Source: Pseudomonas sp. N40(2020)
GTDB taxonomy: Bacteria; Pseudomonadota; Gammaproteobacteria; Pseudomonadales; Pseudomonadaceae
Assembly (NCBI RefSeq): GCF_014472415.1
Contig: NZ_JACSZV010000015.1
Location: 1-64,000, forward strand
Reading direction: 5' to 3'
Length of the DNA stretch: 64,000 nt
The notes under the pieces were generated by a model. It was not told where the DNA came from, made no database searches, and saw nothing but the letters and a program-made list of their open reading frames with translations. Both the position numbers and the translations under genes were made by a program. Every line of letters begins with the position of its first letter. Position 1 is the stretch's first letter. Shown here in pieces: positions 62,194 to 64,000 of the stretch.

Positions 62194-63768
62194 ATGTTCA
62201 TGCTCGGACGCCACCCGCCAGAGCGGAACGCTGACAAGCTCACCTCCCCCGCTGCCCTGAAAGCCGTGAGGGCGGGATCGACTTTTCGCCTCACGGTCAG
62301 TTTCATGCTGGTGGTGGTCGTTGCCTTTCTGGCAGTCGAGAGCTGGCGGACATGGCGCGACTATCGCGCCGCTTTCGCCTCCGCGCGCGACTCAGTTACC
62401 AACCTGACCCGCGCGACGGCTCAACATGCCGAAGACACCATTCGGCAAATGGATGTGCTGACGGCGGCCCTCAGCGAACGGATCGAAGGCGATGGTCTGC
62501 AAAACCTCGATGTGCCGCGCATTCACAAACTGCTGGTGCAGCAATCGACAATCATGCCGCAGTTGCACGGCTTGTTTATCTACGGGCCTGACGGACAGTG
62601 GATCGTGACCGACAAGGAGGTCACGCCCGAGACTGCTAATAACGCCGACCGCGATTATTTCCAGTACCACCGCACCCATGACGATCGGCAAGTGCGCATT
62701 GGCGAGGTGGTCGAAAGCCGCTCCACCCACGACCTGATCATTCCCATCTCGCGCCGCCTGAATAATCCCGATGGCTCGTTCGCCGGTGTACTGCTGGGCA
62801 CGATCAAAGTGAGCTATTTCGTCGACTACTACGGCGACTTCAGGATCGACGACAAAGGCGCGCTGGTGTTGGCCAAACGTGACGGCACAATCCTCGTGCG
62901 CCGCCCGTTCATTGCGTCAGTGATCGGCAAGAGCCTGGCCAACAGCGAGATATTCAAGACCTACCTGCCCAACTCCAATGTGGGCATCGCGCAAGTGCGC
63001 GCCGTCATCGACGACACCGAACGTCTGTACGGCTATCGCGCCCTCAGCACTTATCCGCTGGTGGTGGAGGCCGGGCTTTCCCAGGAATCGATCATCGAAC
63101 CATGGCGCCAGGACTTGCTGAAAAACGGCTTCGTGCTGGTGTTTCTGATCCTGGTGCTGACTTGCTTCGGCCTCATCGTACTGAGCCAACTGCGCCAGCG
63201 CATGGCGATGGAGCGGGAAATCCGCCACGCCCACCAGACCATGCGCGACATGGCGCTGACCGACAGCCTCACCGGACTTGGCAACCGGCGCCGACTGGAC
63301 AATGCGCTGGCCGATGAAGTCCGTCTGGCCCGGCGCCAAGGCTCGGCACTCTCGCTGATCATGCTCGATGTCGACTACTTCAAACGCTACAACGACCAAT
63401 ACGGACATGCCGCCGGAGATGACTGCCTGAGCGCGGTCGGACGCGCGATCCAACAAGCGGTCAAGCGTCCGGGTGACTTGGCCGTGCGCTACGGCGGCGA
63501 GGAGTTCACCGTGCTGTTACCCAATACCGATAGCGATGGAGCGATTCAGGTGACCGAAGATATTCTGCAAACCATACGCTCGCTCAGAATGGAACACGCC
63601 AGGCACCCTTTGGGCTATGTCACGGCCAGTGCCGGGATTACCACGCGTCATCCGGTCGATGACACGGTCACGCCTGCCACCTTGCTGAAATCGGCGGATA
63701 CCTGCCTGTACCAGGCCAAGCAACAGGGCAGAAACCGTTGGTGCTCAACGGCTCCGGTTATGAGCTAA
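62194..63768 (+). CDS. Cache-domain diguanylate cyclase
   Basis: The product is 524 aa; ATG 62194 follows AAGGAG, with Met3 as alternative. A membrane helix (about 30-50) and a second (about 308-330) enclose a periplasmic dCache domain (about 55-300; YGPDGQWIVTDKEVTPE). The GGDEF domain (about 355-515) contains DSLTGLGNRRRLD, LIMLDVDYFKRYND, the active-site GGEEF and, five residues before it, the RxxD inhibitory site (RPGD). It makes c-di-GMP from GTP with product inhibition, opposing the EAL protein at 3087-4670. Confidence 0.93.
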   Translation: MFMLGRHPPERNADKLTSPAALKAVRAGSTFRLTVSFMLVVVVAFLAVESWRTWRDYRAAFASARDSVTNLTRATAQHAEDTIRQMDVLTAALSERIEGDGLQNLDVPRIHKLLVQQSTIMPQLHGLFIYGPDGQWIVTDKEVTPETANNADRDYFQYHRTHDDRQVRIGEVVESRSTHDLIIPISRRLNNPDGSFAGVLLGTIKVSYFVDYYGDFRIDDKGALVLAKRDGTILVRRPFIASVIGKSLANSEIFKTYLPNSNVGIAQVRAVIDDTERLYGYRALSTYPLVVEAGLSQESIIEPWRQDLLKNGFVLVFLILVLTCFGLIVLSQLRQRMAMEREIRHAHQTMRDMALTDSLTGLGNRRRLDNALADEVRLARRQGSALSLIMLDVDYFKRYNDQYGHAAGDDCLSAVGRAIQQAVKRPGDLAVRYGGEEFTVLLPNTDSDGAIQVTEDILQTIRSLRMEHARHPLGYVTASAGITTRHPVDDTVTPATLLKSADTCLYQAKQQGRNRWCSTAPVMS

Positions 63769-63900
63769 TAACGCCTTCATTAAACCGTCGCTCAAACGTT
63801 GTACTAGGATAAGAACCAATTTCTGCAATTTTCGTCGCTCAAGGACATCGTCGACAAAGTCGCAGGAGTGTTAGCCCCCGCAAACTCATGGATGATGTAA

Positions 63901-64000
63901 ATGAATTCATACCTGTTCCCTCACATCGGCAAAGTCATCGCCAGCACCGGTAGCCGTCATTTCCCGCGCATGCTGCATGACCTGATCCTCACTCAACTGG
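63901..64000 (+). CDS. probable LuxR family regulator, N-terminal part
   Basis: The 33 codons visible (MNSYLFPHIGKVIASTGSRH, then FPRMLHDLILTQL) resemble the N-terminus of a family of Pseudomonas LuxR-type regulators with a C-terminal HTH. The rest is beyond the right edge, and no DNA-binding domain can be seen, so the call is from resemblance alone. No good ribosome-binding site precedes the ATG. Confidence 0.5.
   Translation, partial: MNSYLFPHIGKVIASTGSRHFPRMLHDLILTQL

Overview
The window comes from a Pseudomonas of the P. fluorescens group. The 5' end of a 16S rRNA gene with a typical Pseudomonas leader opens the window. Many genes belong to families characteristic of pseudomonads (DUF6124, DUF6130, DUF6482, DUF3833, a galactose dehydrogenase of the P. 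fluorescens type). Most genes are GC-rich, with local AT-richer patches. It is chromosomal accessory and metabolic sequence: I see no transposase, integrase, phage structural gene or CRISPR array.

Layout. 1-343: start of an rrn operon on the minus strand with two sigma70 promoters. 900-4670: a structured leader and DUF6124 gene, a small membrane protein, an AraC regulator and a CSS-type EAL phosphodiesterase. 4682-7084: an autotransporter whose passenger is a tyrosine phosphatase, and a small secreted repeat protein. 7234-9469: an ArsR repressor with two matching operators, a quinone-reductase-like MDR enzyme, an ABM monooxygenase and a DUF6130 protein. 10047-11720: a LysR/SDR pair. 12600-17932: a five-gene minus-strand redox operon diverging from a LysR gene. 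18113-24490: small orphan genes, including a candidate deaminase-fold protein, mixed with gene fragments and palindromic repeats. 24542-27654: a MatC-like carboxylate carrier, an amidohydrolase and a divergent GntR regulator. 28144-34825: a cus copper/silver efflux operon. 35043-39532: a phosphodiesterase, a large MscS-type channel, an aldo/keto reductase and a lipoprotein.

39597-43903 is a trans-4-hydroxy-L-proline catabolic cluster (AraC, epimerase, deaminase, D-amino acid oxidase) that lacks the final semialdehyde dehydrogenase. 43951-47974 holds galactose dehydrogenase, an alcohol dehydrogenase, trmK, a tautomerase and a FrnE-type DsbA protein. 49786-52498 is a NemR-like electrophile-detoxification unit (TetR, DJ-1/PfpI protein, old yellow enzyme) with three copies of one operator. 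52685-56944 looks like a light or UV protection cluster (DCC protein, folE, DUF3833 lipoprotein, SDR, DUF6482, FeS-type photolyase), with a TGTACA-N12-TGTACA box in the middle. The right end has a hybrid histidine kinase, two near-identical ycaC hydrolase copies flanking a Fic toxin-antitoxin pair, a Cache-GGDEF diguanylate cyclase and the start of a probable LuxR regulator.

The strongest candidates for something new are the deaminase-like orphan at 18113-18634, the Fic module held between 798-bp direct repeats (59336-62097), and three regulons that can be read directly from repeated operators (ArsR, NemR-like and LitR/PplR-like). All functional calls are from reading the sequence; no database search was run.
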